Assembly (NCBI RefSeq): GCF_009646115.1
Contig: NZ_CP045720.1
Coordinates: 992,001-1,056,000 of the forward strand
Origin: Pantoea eucalypti
GTDB lineage: Bacteria > Pseudomonadota > Gammaproteobacteria > Enterobacterales > Enterobacteriaceae
Direction of reading: 5' to 3'
DNA length: 64,000 bases
Shown: piece by piece, positions 17,571-25,645 of the stretch
Numbering within the stretch: the first letter of the stretch is position 1
Layout: each line of letters begins with the position of its first letter
Notes under the pieces: generated by a model
The model's database searches: none
Seen by the model: only the letters and a program-made list of their open reading frames with translations
What the model was told of the DNA's origin: nothing
Translations under genes and position numbers: made by a program

Positions 17571-18845
17571 TTAATGTGCACGATTATTTTGCGCGTGCAT
17601 AAAGCGTGCACGCCAGGGCTTGAGCACCCACAACGCCAGACCGGCCGTGATAAAGTCGAAGGTAATCGCGCAGCCAAAGACCAGGTGCCAGTTATGGGTG
17701 TGCTGATACATCAGCGCCGCCAGCGGCCCACCAAAGATCGAGCCAATTCCCTGAGACATATAGAGCCAGCCATAATTCGTGGAGGCATTTTCACTGCCAA
17801 AAGTATCGGTGAGTGTGGAGGGGAACAGCGAGAAGATTTCACCCCACCCGAAGAACACGACGCCTGAAAGCAGTACGAACAGCACGGGATCTTCACGGCA
17901 GGCGAGCCACAACGTCATCGCGACACCTTCCAGTGCGAAGGCAATAAACATGGTATTTTCGCGGCCGTAGCGGTCGGAAATAAAACCAAACAGCGGGCGC
18001 GTCAAACCATTGGTGAAACGGTCGATGGTCAGCGCCAGGGGCAGGGCGGCCATACCGAAAACGACAGCTTTGCTGATGCCGAAGTCTTCGGCAAAAATCG
18101 CCATCTGCGAAGTGACCATCAACCCTGAGGTCGACATCATTGTCATCATCATGAACATCAGCCAGAACAGCGGCTGGCGCAGCATTTCTCTGGATTTAAA
18201 CTGGCGCTGGCCTCGTACGGGTGACGATGTGTTGCTGACCGGCATCATCGCGCTGCTTTCAGGCAGCCTCAGGTTCTGGCTGGCGAGAAGGCCCACAGCG
18301 GCGAAGATGAGACCAAATGTCGTCATCGTCTGTTCCAGCCCGTAGCTATTAAGAGAAATGGAAATCGGGAAGGTGGTAAAAATCGCACCCATGCCATAGC
18401 CTGCCGCCACTGTTCCGGCGGCAAAACCGCGTTGCTGTGGAAACCACTTCATCACCAGTCCCACTACGCCGATATACACAATCCCCGTCCCCAGTCCGCC
18501 CAGGCAGCCATAGACCAGATAGAGAGCCGTCAGGCTATCGACCCGGGCCGCGATTACCCAGCTGAAGCCCGCCATCAGCGTACCGATGGAGATCAGCAGA
18601 CGTGGACCAAAGCGCTCAACCAGCCGGCCCTGGAAGGGTGAAAAAAAGGTCTGCAGAATAATCAGCAGCGAGAACGTGACCTGCAGTTCCGCCAGCCCGA
18701 CGCCGAGTTTGGCAATCATCGGTTTGGTTAACAGCGTCCAGACGTACTGCGGGCTGGAAATAGCCGCCATGCAAATGAGTCCAAGCAGAAGCTGCACCCA
18801 TTTGCTGTTTTTCGCTATTACCACCGGTTCGCTTATCGAGGTCAT
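17571..18845 (-). CDS. MFS transporter, oxalate/formate antiporter (OFA) family
   Basis: A 424-residue inner-membrane protein with 12 hydrophobic segments and a central cytoplasmic loop near residue 200-220. The segment GRLVERFGPRLLISIGTLMAG (~73-93) is the MFS loop 2-3 motif, and GLGTGIVYIGVVG (~117-129) is characteristic of OFA members related to OxlT and YhjX. Transports a small carboxylate or related anion in E. coli-type homologues; the substrate here is unknown. It is single-gene, convergent with the receptor. The region on its 5' side (18846-19250) has no gene. Confidence 0.82.
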   Translation of the reverse strand: MTSISEPVVIAKNSKWVQLLLGLICMAAISSPQYVWTLLTKPMIAKLGVGLAELQVTFSLLIILQTFFSPFQGRLVERFGPRLLISIGTLMAGFSWVIAARVDSLTALYLVYGCLGGLGTGIVYIGVVGLVMKWFPQQRGFAAGTVAAGYGMGAIFTTFPISISLNSYGLEQTMTTFGLIFAAVGLLASQNLRLPESSAMMPVSNTSSPVRGQRQFKSREMLRQPLFWLMFMMMTMMSTSGLMVTSQMAIFAEDFGISKAVVFGMAALPLALTIDRFTNGLTRPLFGFISDRYGRENTMFIAFALEGVAMTLWLACREDPVLFVLLSGVVFFGWGEIFSLFPSTLTDTFGSENASTNYGWLYMSQGIGSIFGGPLAALMYQHTHNWHLVFGCAITFDFITAGLALWVLKPWRARFMHAQNNRAH

Positions 18846-19350
18846 TATTATGTCTCCACTTTACGCTCTGCTACACAGCTGAAATCAGTCTGCTCTGTTT
18901 ACACACTGTTCTGGCATTGCGCAGTTCCAAACCTTTGCCTGCTGCTAATGCCAGATTACTGAGACCGATATGCCGGTACATAGGTGTAAGAAGAGAATTA
19001 AGCAGAAAATGTGCCAACAAAAATAACCATTAATATCAACATGTAATAAGATGGCTTAGAGGTTTAGTGTGATGAAGTGCAAAGATTTAGTGCGCTGAGA
19101 TGGTGCGTGGGAAAGCGCTGGTGGTCAGAAAGGTAGCCGGTGGTTTTGGTTTTTAGGATGATGCGCTGAGAGGGGCTGTCGTAAAGAGCTTTAACCGGTG
19201 GCTGAAAGATTGGGTATGGAATGGGTAGATTCAGGCTGTATGAAAAAACTGGAAACGCAAATAGCCCGTAGGGTTTTCATCTTCGGGGCTTTAGGGAGTT
19301 TGATGATGGATCGGGTAATCATCAACCAGGAAAATGTACTCCTGAAAGCC
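18846..19350. other. Intergenic stretch at the left edge of the accessory island
   Basis: About 500 bases with no supportable gene. It holds the presumed promoter of the minus-strand MFS gene, and at 19252-19330 a diverged copy of the sequence that follows ssrA (see separate entry). Confidence 0.6.
19252..19330. repeat. Diverged copy of the ssrA 3'-flanking sequence
   Basis: Aligned by eye without gaps, about 75 bases here match the ssrA-downstream stretch at 25614-25690 at roughly 55 positions (about 73%). Both contain a terminator-like inverted repeat (CCCG...CGGG type) followed by the GATGATGG...GTAA.CATCA inverted repeat. The two copies are in the same orientation and bracket the accessory genes, as expected if an element once inserted at the ssrA 3' end and displaced an older flank. 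The tmRNA 3'-end att core itself is not preserved here. Confidence 0.5.
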
Positions 19351-19647
19351 TTATTTCTCTGAAGAGATCTGACGAACAGTCATCAGGAATTCATGAGCAG
19401 TGGTTTCCCAAAGTTCAGGGGCAAAATCAAACCCATATCGTTTCCTGAATTCCTCTTCGACATTGCCACCATAGGCTGAGATAAAATCGTCAACTTCTTC
19501 AACGAGATCATTAAGCATCCAGTCTGGTACTGACTTTTTGAAAAGCCGCACGATGCCTTTGATCGTATCCTCGCCATCATTGATGATGTCTGCGTCCTGA
19601 TTGAAATAACCGAAAATCAGTTGGTCAAGAAAGTGGAATTTTTGCAT
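19351..19647 (-). CDS. Contact-dependent growth inhibition immunity protein (CdiI-like)
   Basis: A 98-residue acidic protein without signal or membrane segment. The N-terminal FLDQLIFGYFNQD pattern followed by an acidic helix resembles the CdiI_2-type immunity family, as remembered. It begins 7 bases after the stop of a CdiA-type toxin fragment, and its ribosome site overlaps that stop codon, the usual toxin-immunity order. It is intact although the toxin is truncated. Its likely role is neutralising an RNase A-like CdiA C-terminal toxin from competitors. Base composition is AT-richer than the core genes nearby. Confidence 0.7.
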   Translation of the reverse strand: MQKFHFLDQLIFGYFNQDADIINDGEDTIKGIVRLFKKSVPDWMLNDLVEEVDDFISAYGGNVEEEFRKRYGFDFAPELWETTAHEFLMTVRQISSEK

Positions 19648-19654
19648 TTTCTAC

Positions 19655-19999
19655 CTATAAATCCGGGAATGCTGTGAGAAGGTAGTAGGGTTTGCCGTTA
19701 TATTGCTGAAACTCGATAACAACTCTCACATTTTTCATGACTATTCGCTGGCTACCTCCGCGCCGGAAACCATAGCCGATTGCTTTGCCAGATGCATTGC
19801 GAATAGTCAGCCTGCCTCCGCTCAACACCGATTTTATTTCGTCACGGTTAGCGAAAAGCGCTTTCGATATAGTTTCTTCTGCTGACCGTACCTGTGTCCA
19901 GTCACTGCGTCCGGGCGTGGAGGTGCACGGCCAGCGGGTCACAAAGATGCAGCTGAACAGCGACACCATGACAATCGCCTGGACGCCGCGAAACCGCAC
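19655..19999 (-). pseudogene. Truncated CdiA C-terminal toxin fragment (RNase A-like domain)
   Basis: The last ~85 codons look like the C-terminal half of a bacterial RNase A-like toxin domain: AEETISKALFANRDEI, then GKAIGYGFRRGG and the end block GKPYYLLTAFPDL. The family's N-terminal part, including the conserved histidine segment, is missing. The first ~28 codons of the open frame have no resemblance to the family and probably represent fused unrelated DNA. No CdiA filament or VENN/pretoxin region is present upstream, so this is an orphan toxin tip next to its immunity gene. It is unlikely to be active. Confidence 0.6.
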
Positions 20000-20327
20000 A
20001 ACAGGCCAGCCGCTGCTGAGTTTCTGCCAAAGTTCGACAATTGAAAAGAGTGAAAAGAATTTCAGGAATTTTTAGTAATAGGATCTCCAAAAGGAGCTAA
20101 AGAAAAACATAACTTATTTTTATAGCTTAAAATAATTCTGTTTATGTATATTTAAATGGATCGTCTTTTAGATAACATGTTTATAATTATAATCGTTAAA
20201 TAACTATATAAATCAATTTTTAACATGGGGTCTAATTAGTGGTGGTGCTGGAATATAGTTCCAATGGAAATCCTGCGTCAGATTAGATATTCTCAACCCG
20301 GGACATAATTTACTTATAAGGAAGAGT
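20000..20327. other. AT-rich intergenic stretch in the island
   Basis: About 330 bases with very low GC and no supportable gene. It separates the minus-strand CDI remnant from the plus-strand nonsense-mutated gene, and its right end carries an AAGGAAGAG ribosome site just before the ATG at 20328. Confidence 0.6.
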
Positions 20328-20972
20328 ATGGACGCAAAGCAAATTGCTTATGGAATTGTGGATGGTATGTCATCGATTCCTTCGGGCATGTATCAGGGAG
20401 TTAAAAGAACGTGGCAGGGTAGCGGCCTTGCAGGGAGCGATCTTAAGAACCGGAATCGAAGGGAAACAGAACGATTTATGCGGTTGGTTAAGGCCAATAC
20501 AGGCAGGCATGAACCAATCCGATAGCTGATTACTATTGTGATTTTCGATTTTTATGCAAAGCTCGATAATGAGAGTAAGTAAGCTATTGATAGTAAACTG
20601 GGTTATGGTGCTGGCAGGCTAGGGGGAAGGGTAGGTTCACAATTTATTCTGGCCCAGTTTATAGCTAAAAAAATATTAACTCGTATTGTTACTGCTGAGA
20701 CCTTTAAGCGGTTTGTGAGAGTTGGTTCGTCGCTATCGTTGAACCTTCTCATGATTCAAGGGTTAATCGAAGAGGCTTCACTCGCATCAAGACGGATGCA
20801 AAGCAGATTCCTAAAGACTTATTCTAAGGTTTCCCGACTGAATTTGGATATGGTCTATTTTCTTGTTGAGAAGCCACTTGAACCCTATCTGATGTACATC
20901 AACAGCCATACATTAATGTGTAAAGGTATACAGAATGAACTCTGCAAAATCATTTCTACTAAAATTCGGTAA
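20328..20972 (+). pseudogene. Nonsense-mutated putative effector gene
   Basis: A single reading frame runs from an ATG with a good ribosome site at 20328 to TAA at 20970-20972 (215 codons), but is interrupted by TAG at 20523-20525 and TAA at 20580-20582. Frame and coding character continue unbroken across both stops (for example KLGYGAGRLGGRVGSQFIL just after the second). The N-terminus MDAKQIAYGIVDGMSSIPSG resembles, as I remember, an uncharacterised enterobacterial family found beside small membrane proteins. Its last 38 bases overlap the next gene, a two-helix membrane protein, which suggests a toxin-immunity pair. Toxin function is inference. Confidence 0.65.
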
Positions 20973-21156
20973 GTTCATAGGTATACAAACTACTAATGTG
21001 GTTGAAGCTTTTTCCACGGGGATCTGCTCCTTCGCAGCATTTTTCTCGTTGTTTATATTTGGAGGCTGGCCATTAAAGATTGTTGGTTTTTTTGGTTTTT
21101 TCATACTGGCCTGGTTTATCGCTTATCTAATGGATAAGCTAAAAGGTGAAGCATGA
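20935..21156 (+). CDS. Small two-helix membrane protein, putative immunity
   Basis: A 73-residue protein with two hydrophobic helices (~residues 25-42 and 47-66) separated by a GGWP turn, and a basic C-terminus KLKGEA. It starts inside the 3' end of the nonsense-mutated upstream gene, so the two were translationally coupled, and is followed by a clean terminator. Small membrane proteins in this arrangement often protect against membrane-active toxins. The reading frame is intact. No family recognised. Confidence 0.55.
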   Translation: MNSAKSFLLKFGKFIGIQTTNVVEAFSTGICSFAAFFSLFIFGGWPLKIVGFFGFFILAWFIAYLMDKLKGEA

Positions 21157-21200
21157 TTATTATGTCACATAATCTGTAAGTTATGATATTAAACGCTAAA

Positions 21201-21228
21201 GCCATGATACTAATCATGGCCTTTTTTA
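21201..21228 (+). terminator. Terminator after the two-helix membrane protein
   Basis: GCCATGAT-ACTA-ATCATGGC stem followed by CTTTTTT, about 45 bases past the stop codon at 21156. Confidence 0.8.
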
Positions 21229-21472
21229 TTGCGTACTTTCTCTTATCAAAACCAGCATATCTCAAGGATGTGCTCTATGGAGTAATTGCTGGTGATCCTT
21301 TAACCACTATGTGATCTGGCTGTGTGGTGAATACTGGAACGTAACCCTTTAATTTATTTGGCTGGCGAAGTCTGAATGGATTTTTTATCTTTGTGAATTT
21401 AAATGAAAATTATTGATTATAAAATTGTTGGTACACCTAAATGTATAACAATTGCTTTTGCTAAATGGTTTT

Positions 21473-21937
21473 TTATGCAGGGGAGGGCGATGGCTTTGCA
21501 TCTATCTTCAGATACGCTTTCAGACCTGAAGAGCGTTTTACGCCACGCGGATCCGAAAAGAAAGGGATACGGAGCTTTGGTGAGTCGTTCACTTTAATTG
21601 TCCAGACAGACCCGCCAATGAAATTGAACTCAATGATTTCGTGATTGACAGACAGCGCCTCGAAAGAACCTGACGAATATGCATTGCCAACCTGCAAACT
21701 TTCAACAATACCCTGACTCAGGCTGATGAGAGTAACAGTAAGAAACTCTTCAAAGATCACATCATCCGTTGTGAAAAGAATATACCTATCATTGTCGACT
21801 TTAACGGAGGCTTCGAGTACCTGTCCTTTTATAGTGATACCCGTCGGTTTGTTATCGATTAATACTTCAGAAACGGCCTGCTGAAAATCAGTCGCTTTAC
21901 TTTTCTCAATAAGCTTTACCGAGAGAGTTTGTTCCAT
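21473..21937 (-). CDS. Uncharacterised soluble protein, possible immunity
   Basis: A 154-residue acidic, beta-rich protein without signal peptide or membrane segment. I place the start at 21937 because GGAG lies 8 bases upstream; the ATG four codons earlier has no ribosome site. It is 22 bases downstream of the 128-residue membrane gene on the same strand and so is third in a broken-toxin operon. A proline-serine repeat (PSPSPA) ends the protein. No family recognised. The location suggests a second immunity or accessory factor. Confidence 0.55.
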   Translation of the reverse strand: MEQTLSVKLIEKSKATDFQQAVSEVLIDNKPTGITIKGQVLEASVKVDNDRYILFTTDDVIFEEFLTVTLISLSQGIVESLQVGNAYSSGSFEALSVNHEIIEFNFIGGSVWTIKVNDSPKLRIPFFSDPRGVKRSSGLKAYLKIDAKPSPSPA

Positions 21938-21959
21938 GACTATCTCCATACTGGAAAAA

Positions 21960-22346
21960 TTAAATAATATGAAGTTGGATAAAAATCACAATAAGTCCAG
22001 GTAGCAAACAGCATGAAAAACCAAATGCAAAAGTATAGTAAAGCGGTTTGAGAGTATTTATCTTTTTTATATTTTGACTTTCATGTGCAAAATTATAAGC
22101 ATTATCGCTCCTGTTTAAAAATAAGATTTTTTTGTTTTGTTTTAATCGCATGAAAAAATAGGCCATTAGAGGTGAACCTCTATATCCCATATTGCAGTGC
22201 AACAAGTAAGGGGGGGGAAGTGTATGCTTTTGTTGGAAGTCTGAGATCAATTCCTTGTAGCGAGACCTGTTAATCAGATACAAAATAACACTTACTACTA
22301 AGCAAACTAAAGGAAGCATAATCAAGACCATCAGGACCGATTTCAT
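21960..22346 (-). CDS. Two-helix membrane protein, putative immunity
   Basis: A 128-residue protein with a hydrophobic helix at ~4-25 and another at ~103-125, separated by a basic, likely cytoplasmic or periplasmic loop. Its ATG begins three bases after the stop (22350-22352) of the reconstructed toxin gene upstream, a typical effector-immunity spacing. The frame is intact while the toxin has at least three frameshifts. Likely a membrane immunity protein; no family recognised. Confidence 0.55.
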   Translation of the reverse strand: MKSVLMVLIMLPLVCLVVSVILYLINRSRYKELISDFQQKHTLPPPYLLHCNMGYRGSPLMAYFFMRLKQNKKILFLNRSDNAYNFAHESQNIKKINTLKPLYYTFAFGFSCCLLPGLIVIFIQLHII

Positions 22347-22349
22347 TTC

Positions 22350-22755
22350 TCAAATTCCCATGTATTCATAGATAGTATCCATTACAGAATCACTCGCTTT
22401 AGCACCTGCATATCATAGCCCGCAGCTATTGAGCCAACAGAAGCGCAGACTACCGCGCCGGTTCCTGCTGTGGCGATCCCTATTGCTGCGCATACACCTA
22501 CACCTGCGAAAGAACCGGCTGCGCCAGCTCCCACACCCGTTAAGGTCGAAGCACCAAACTTACCATACTCTTTGAATGCGGTTCTTTTACATTCGCTCTC
22601 ACGTCCTTTAACGCAGGCATTGAGTACGTCATTCGTGGTCCAGCAAAGGCAAACCCCATTCCTATGTAACCACCTGATTTCAAGAACTTTGCCGCTTTTG
22701 CTGCATTGCCTGCATAACTTGAATATCATGCCAGCCCCACTGTAGACCATTCATG
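22350..22755 (-). pseudogene. Frameshifted toxin/effector remnant
   Basis: Reading the minus strand in three frames restores one alanine/glycine-rich protein. SYAGNAAKAAKFLKSGGY plus IGMGFAFAG lies in one frame, then TTNDVLNACVKGRESECKR and a hydrophobic Gly/Ala-rich stretch in a second, then YAGAKASDSVMDTIYEYMGI and a stop in the third. Shifts lie near 22720, 22640 and 22412, each explained by a single-base change. The restored C-terminus stops just before the membrane gene at 22346. The cysteine-containing, glycine-rich hydrophobic helix pairs resemble pore-forming or secreted effector domains. The 5' end is lost. Confidence 0.6.
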
Positions 22756-23106
22756 TACCAGGGAGCGACTGGGTAGGTTTTGATCTACTCCCAGTATCAG
22801 ATACAACCTTCAGTTAGTAATATAGAATTATCGTGATTGCCTTTTGTTTGCTTTCTCAAATTTAATATCAACTATCATTATATTTTTTTCGGATTTTAAC
22901 GTTTTTATTATTGAGGGTTAGGTTGGATTGTTAATTTAAATGACTATTTTAGTTCTGTCATTTTTAATGAATTTTTTAAAAGCTAAATGATAAGTGGATA
23001 TCTTTTCTTCGATCAGGTCAAACAAAGATGATAAGCAAAACTACTGGATAATGCAGTATTCAAGAGTTATTCTGCAGGCAGCTTAACATATAACTGAGGA
23101 TAGAGA
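22756..23106. other. AT-rich intergenic stretch
   Basis: About 350 bases with very low GC between two divergent toxin remnants. No gene is supportable; an inverted repeat CTGGGTAG...CTACTCCCAG is near 22768-22795. The right end carries a GAGGA ribosome site for the ATG at 23107. Confidence 0.5.
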
Positions 23107-24049
23107 ATGGAAGTTATCCCTGGCGATATACAGTCAAGGCTACAGCTAGCCATTTCTAAAGCGGCAGTGCTCTTACCCTCTGACGTAGGTCAACAGCTTC
23201 TTGCTATGGTCACCCCATCAGCATTAGCAACTATGGCGGGGGTCATCGTGGTTTGGGCTGGTGCGCACTTTTTTGGGATTGGTGAAATCGCTGATTTAGT
23301 GCTTCTCATTGTAGGCTGGGTAGCAGTAGGGGGCGTAGCGCTTGAAGCGGCTAAGAAGTTGTTTGATTTTGCCACGAAGACTAACGCAGCTCGTAGCGAA
23401 GGAGATCTTGACGTTGCTGCTAAGGATTTAGCAGACGCGATCACTCTGATAGGCGTTAATACTGTCCTAGCACTTCTTTTGAAGAAGAAGCCTGGTGATA
23501 CATTTAAGACTCCTTTCAGGGGAGTAAAAATGCCCAGATACAGCAGCGATATTGGAAGGAAAATGAACCTCCCTCGCAATGGAGGCTGGCGTTATACTCC
23601 TAAGATAAAAATCACAAAGCATAGTGACGTCGTTCAGGGACGCACAAAACCCTGGGGGACGTAGAAGTAGGACGCAACTACTATCCTGGCGCAATGTCGA
23701 AAGATGACGCATATTTGCAGATGCTTTCAACTCTTTATCATGAACAGGTACACATGGCAATTGCGCCTAAGTTCTATTTATTTAGAGAACTTAGGGTTTT
23801 CATGAGACAAAGCGCATATAATAAATCATATATATTACGATACCTGGAAGAGTCACTTGCTGAAACTATTGGCTTATTAAGAGCCAGAGGATGAGTAGGG
23901 AATATATCATTGAAGGCTTCAAGTTCCCTCTTGGAAATACTTACGAAATTACCTATACATTATTGCGGCATGAAACCGCAGGTATTCTTTTGGGTCCAGT
24001 AGTGGTTGGAGGGTTGATGTATAATGTTTGGTATGGAGTTCAGCAATGA
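23107..24049 (+). pseudogene. Frameshifted metallopeptidase-type toxin (DUF6861-like)
   Basis: Three successive frames restore one protein of about 314 residues. Part 1 (23107-23664) has a hydrophobic double helix (GVIVVWAGAHFFG..GWVAVGG) and the KKKPGDTFKTPFRGVKMPR block. Part 2 (from ~23665) contains VGRNYYPGAMSKDDAYLQ and the zinc-protease motif HEQVH (23739-23753) and runs to 23892. Part 3 (23891-24049) is MSREYIIEGFKFPLGN to YNVWYGVQQ. Both shifts correspond to single-base deletions, near 23663 and 23890. Family members, as I recall, are secreted-effector-like proteins with a downstream immunity gene; here the ATGA overlap with the next gene shows the same. Confidence 0.72.
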
Positions 24050-24318
24050 TATCGCAAAATAAAGCTGTTGAAATTGCCAAAGAATATGCAAGGGAAACAG
24101 GTCATGGTTGGGACGAACGTTTTCATGAGGCTGTGAGAGCGTCTTTTGATGGCAAATCTGTTTGGGTTATTTCAACCTCAGATTTAAAATTTTCTGAAGA
24201 TCTTCCATGGATGATGGAAAGTATGCCTAATCCAGTTAAATATTATATAGATGTCTCTAGTGGTGAATGTATTGCAGTAGGGGGAAAAGGCAGTGCGATT
24301 CTTCGATTAAATAAATGA
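24046..24318 (+). CDS. Putative immunity protein of the metallopeptidase toxin
   Basis: A 90-residue soluble acidic protein whose ATG overlaps the restored toxin stop (ATGA at 24046-24049), so it was translationally coupled to the toxin. The fold looks PepSY-like: a helix AVEIAKEYARETGHGW, then beta strands VWVISTS and YYIDVSSGECIAVGG. An in-frame ATG six codons earlier is disfavoured by this overlap. Intact, whereas the toxin is frameshifted. Immunity function is inferred from the operon arrangement. Confidence 0.65.
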   Translation: MISQNKAVEIAKEYARETGHGWDERFHEAVRASFDGKSVWVISTSDLKFSEDLPWMMESMPNPVKYYIDVSSGECIAVGGKGSAILRLNK

Positions 24319-24336
24319 AAATGTTCATTATCGACT

Positions 24337-24663
24337 TTATAAAATATGAGAGTGTTTTCGCAAAAATTTAAATGCTTTGTGTGCGGGCTTCAACGGGATA
24401 AAAATATACAGAATTGTGAAGCCTGCTAACAGTGTTATCGAATAAGATACAAGGTTTTCTTGTGTACCGCTGCGAATGGTATAAATGAGTCCTGCGAGAA
24501 GGATAGCTATTAATATCATTGCAGCTATGAATCTTTTCTTTAACTGTGAAAGGAGCCAGGGATAAGGATAACCGTTTTTATCAGCATGCTGGCGTATCAC
24601 AGAGACTTCTTTTTGTGTAAACCCCTCTTTTAAAAGCATTTCTTCGATTTTCATTTTATTCAT
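24337..24663 (-). CDS. Two-helix membrane protein, possible orphan immunity
   Basis: A 108-residue protein. The N-terminal ~42 residues are soluble and charged (GFTQKEVSVIRQHADKNGYP), followed by two hydrophobic helices (~45-63 and ~72-91) and a basic tail. I recall similar small proteins beside Rhs or colicin-like toxins in enterics, but the family is not certain. It is convergent with the immunity gene at 24046 and has no toxin partner left, unless lost in the decayed DNA at 24664-24825. Start could be 24663 or 24654; neither has a strong ribosome site. Confidence 0.5.
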   Translation of the reverse strand: MNKMKIEEMLLKEGFTQKEVSVIRQHADKNGYPYPWLLSQLKKRFIAAMILIAILLAGLIYTIRSGTQENLVSYSITLLAGFTILYIFIPLKPAHKAFKFLRKHSHIL

Positions 24664-24824
24664 AATGAATGTTATTTATTTGTCTTACGATAGTCAGATT
24701 GTAACTCATTACCCAAGCTCTATACAAACCGGACCGGTATTGGTAAGGCTTCTGGTTTTTTAATTTTTAGCAATAGTTCTTTAATGCTAACATTTCCGCA
24801 TTAAATATGTGCTTTTAAAATTAC

Positions 24825-25515
24825 ATGTAGCCAAAAAGCCTGGTAATTCTGAAGGAGGTAATGCTGGCATATTTTTCTTTTTAGATTTTTGAAGGCGCTC
24901 TGCAAAGATATCAACGGGATTGAACTCAATCAGTTCCTTGGTAGCTATTCAACGAAAAATTTCATTTAGCCGGGAGATAATGCGCCTCAGGGTTTCAAGA
25001 CCCCCCGCGCTGTTCGATTGGATCAAGCTGATGCTTCAAGAGTTTGGGCCGAATCTCTTTAATCGGAACATTGTTCAATCCAGGGAAGACGTTACGTTCA
25101 AGGCTACGCCAGATATCAGCTACATGATCTTCTAAAATCACTGACGTTCTTTTCTTCTCTTCCAGCCACTTTCTTGCCACCACCTACAAGGTGTGTTCAG
25201 TGGACGCTTTTAATGCATTCGCTTTGTCGGTCTTATGCGTTTGCAGATCAATCTGCTGGGCGAGTAGGGCAAGGTACTGATCTCTGAGAGAGCTATCTTG
25301 CGCGAATATAAGGTAAGGGTAAGTACCCAAACTCATTTTCGTTCGTTTCTTAGTCACAGGAGTCGCATACCTGAAGTACCAGTTTTCATGCCACCTTTCA
25401 TGATCGGCGATATGCGCAAAAACAAGCTGTCATCATCAAAGAGGTTCACTTCCTTCTCGGCAGGCTTAGTGTTTTTGATTTGATTATTATTGAGTTTAGT
25501 GACGATTTTCGGCAT
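24825..25515 (-). pseudogene. Decayed P4-type tyrosine recombinase (integrase)
   Basis: The minus strand carries, in order, MPKIVTKLNNNQIKNTKPA (start at 25515), a frameshift near 25393, NWYFRYATPVTKKRTKMSLG and TYPYL, an in-frame stop near 25185, VARKWLEEKKRTSVILEDH, VWRSLERN-like block, IEQRGGLETLRRIISRLNEI, another stop near 24955, and a run ending ALPPSELPGFLAT near 24825. This is the arm-binding and core-binding part of a P4/phage-type integrase. The catalytic C-terminal region (R..H..H..Y) is missing. It starts next to the ssrA 3' end, a known integration target of such enzymes. Confidence 0.75.
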
Positions 25516-25612
25516 GTTCGGCCCCTCAGATTTTGGACCCATGGGGCTGGGGCGAAAACAGGGTGTCATTTGGCGTGGATTCTAGCCACTCTCAGTGGAC
25601 TGCTATGGACAC

Positions 25613-25645
25613 AAAAAAACCCGCAAAGCTTTCACCTTGCGGGCT
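25613..25645 (-). terminator. ssrA terminator
   Basis: On the minus strand CCCGCAAGG...CTTTGCGGG is followed by seven T residues, 45-75 bases downstream of the mature tmRNA 3' end. Confidence 0.75.

Noticed and set aside
19785..20075. 96-codon plus-strand open frame opposite the CdiA fragment
   Set aside because: Antisense of the RNase A-like fragment with no ribosome site; the minus strand explains the region better.
20328..25515. Sequencing or assembly errors as the cause of the frameshifts and stops
   Set aside because: About 57 kb of core genes show no broken frames, while seven or more disruptions fall in this 5 kb island, and two of them are substitutions, not indels. Not fully excluded without reads.
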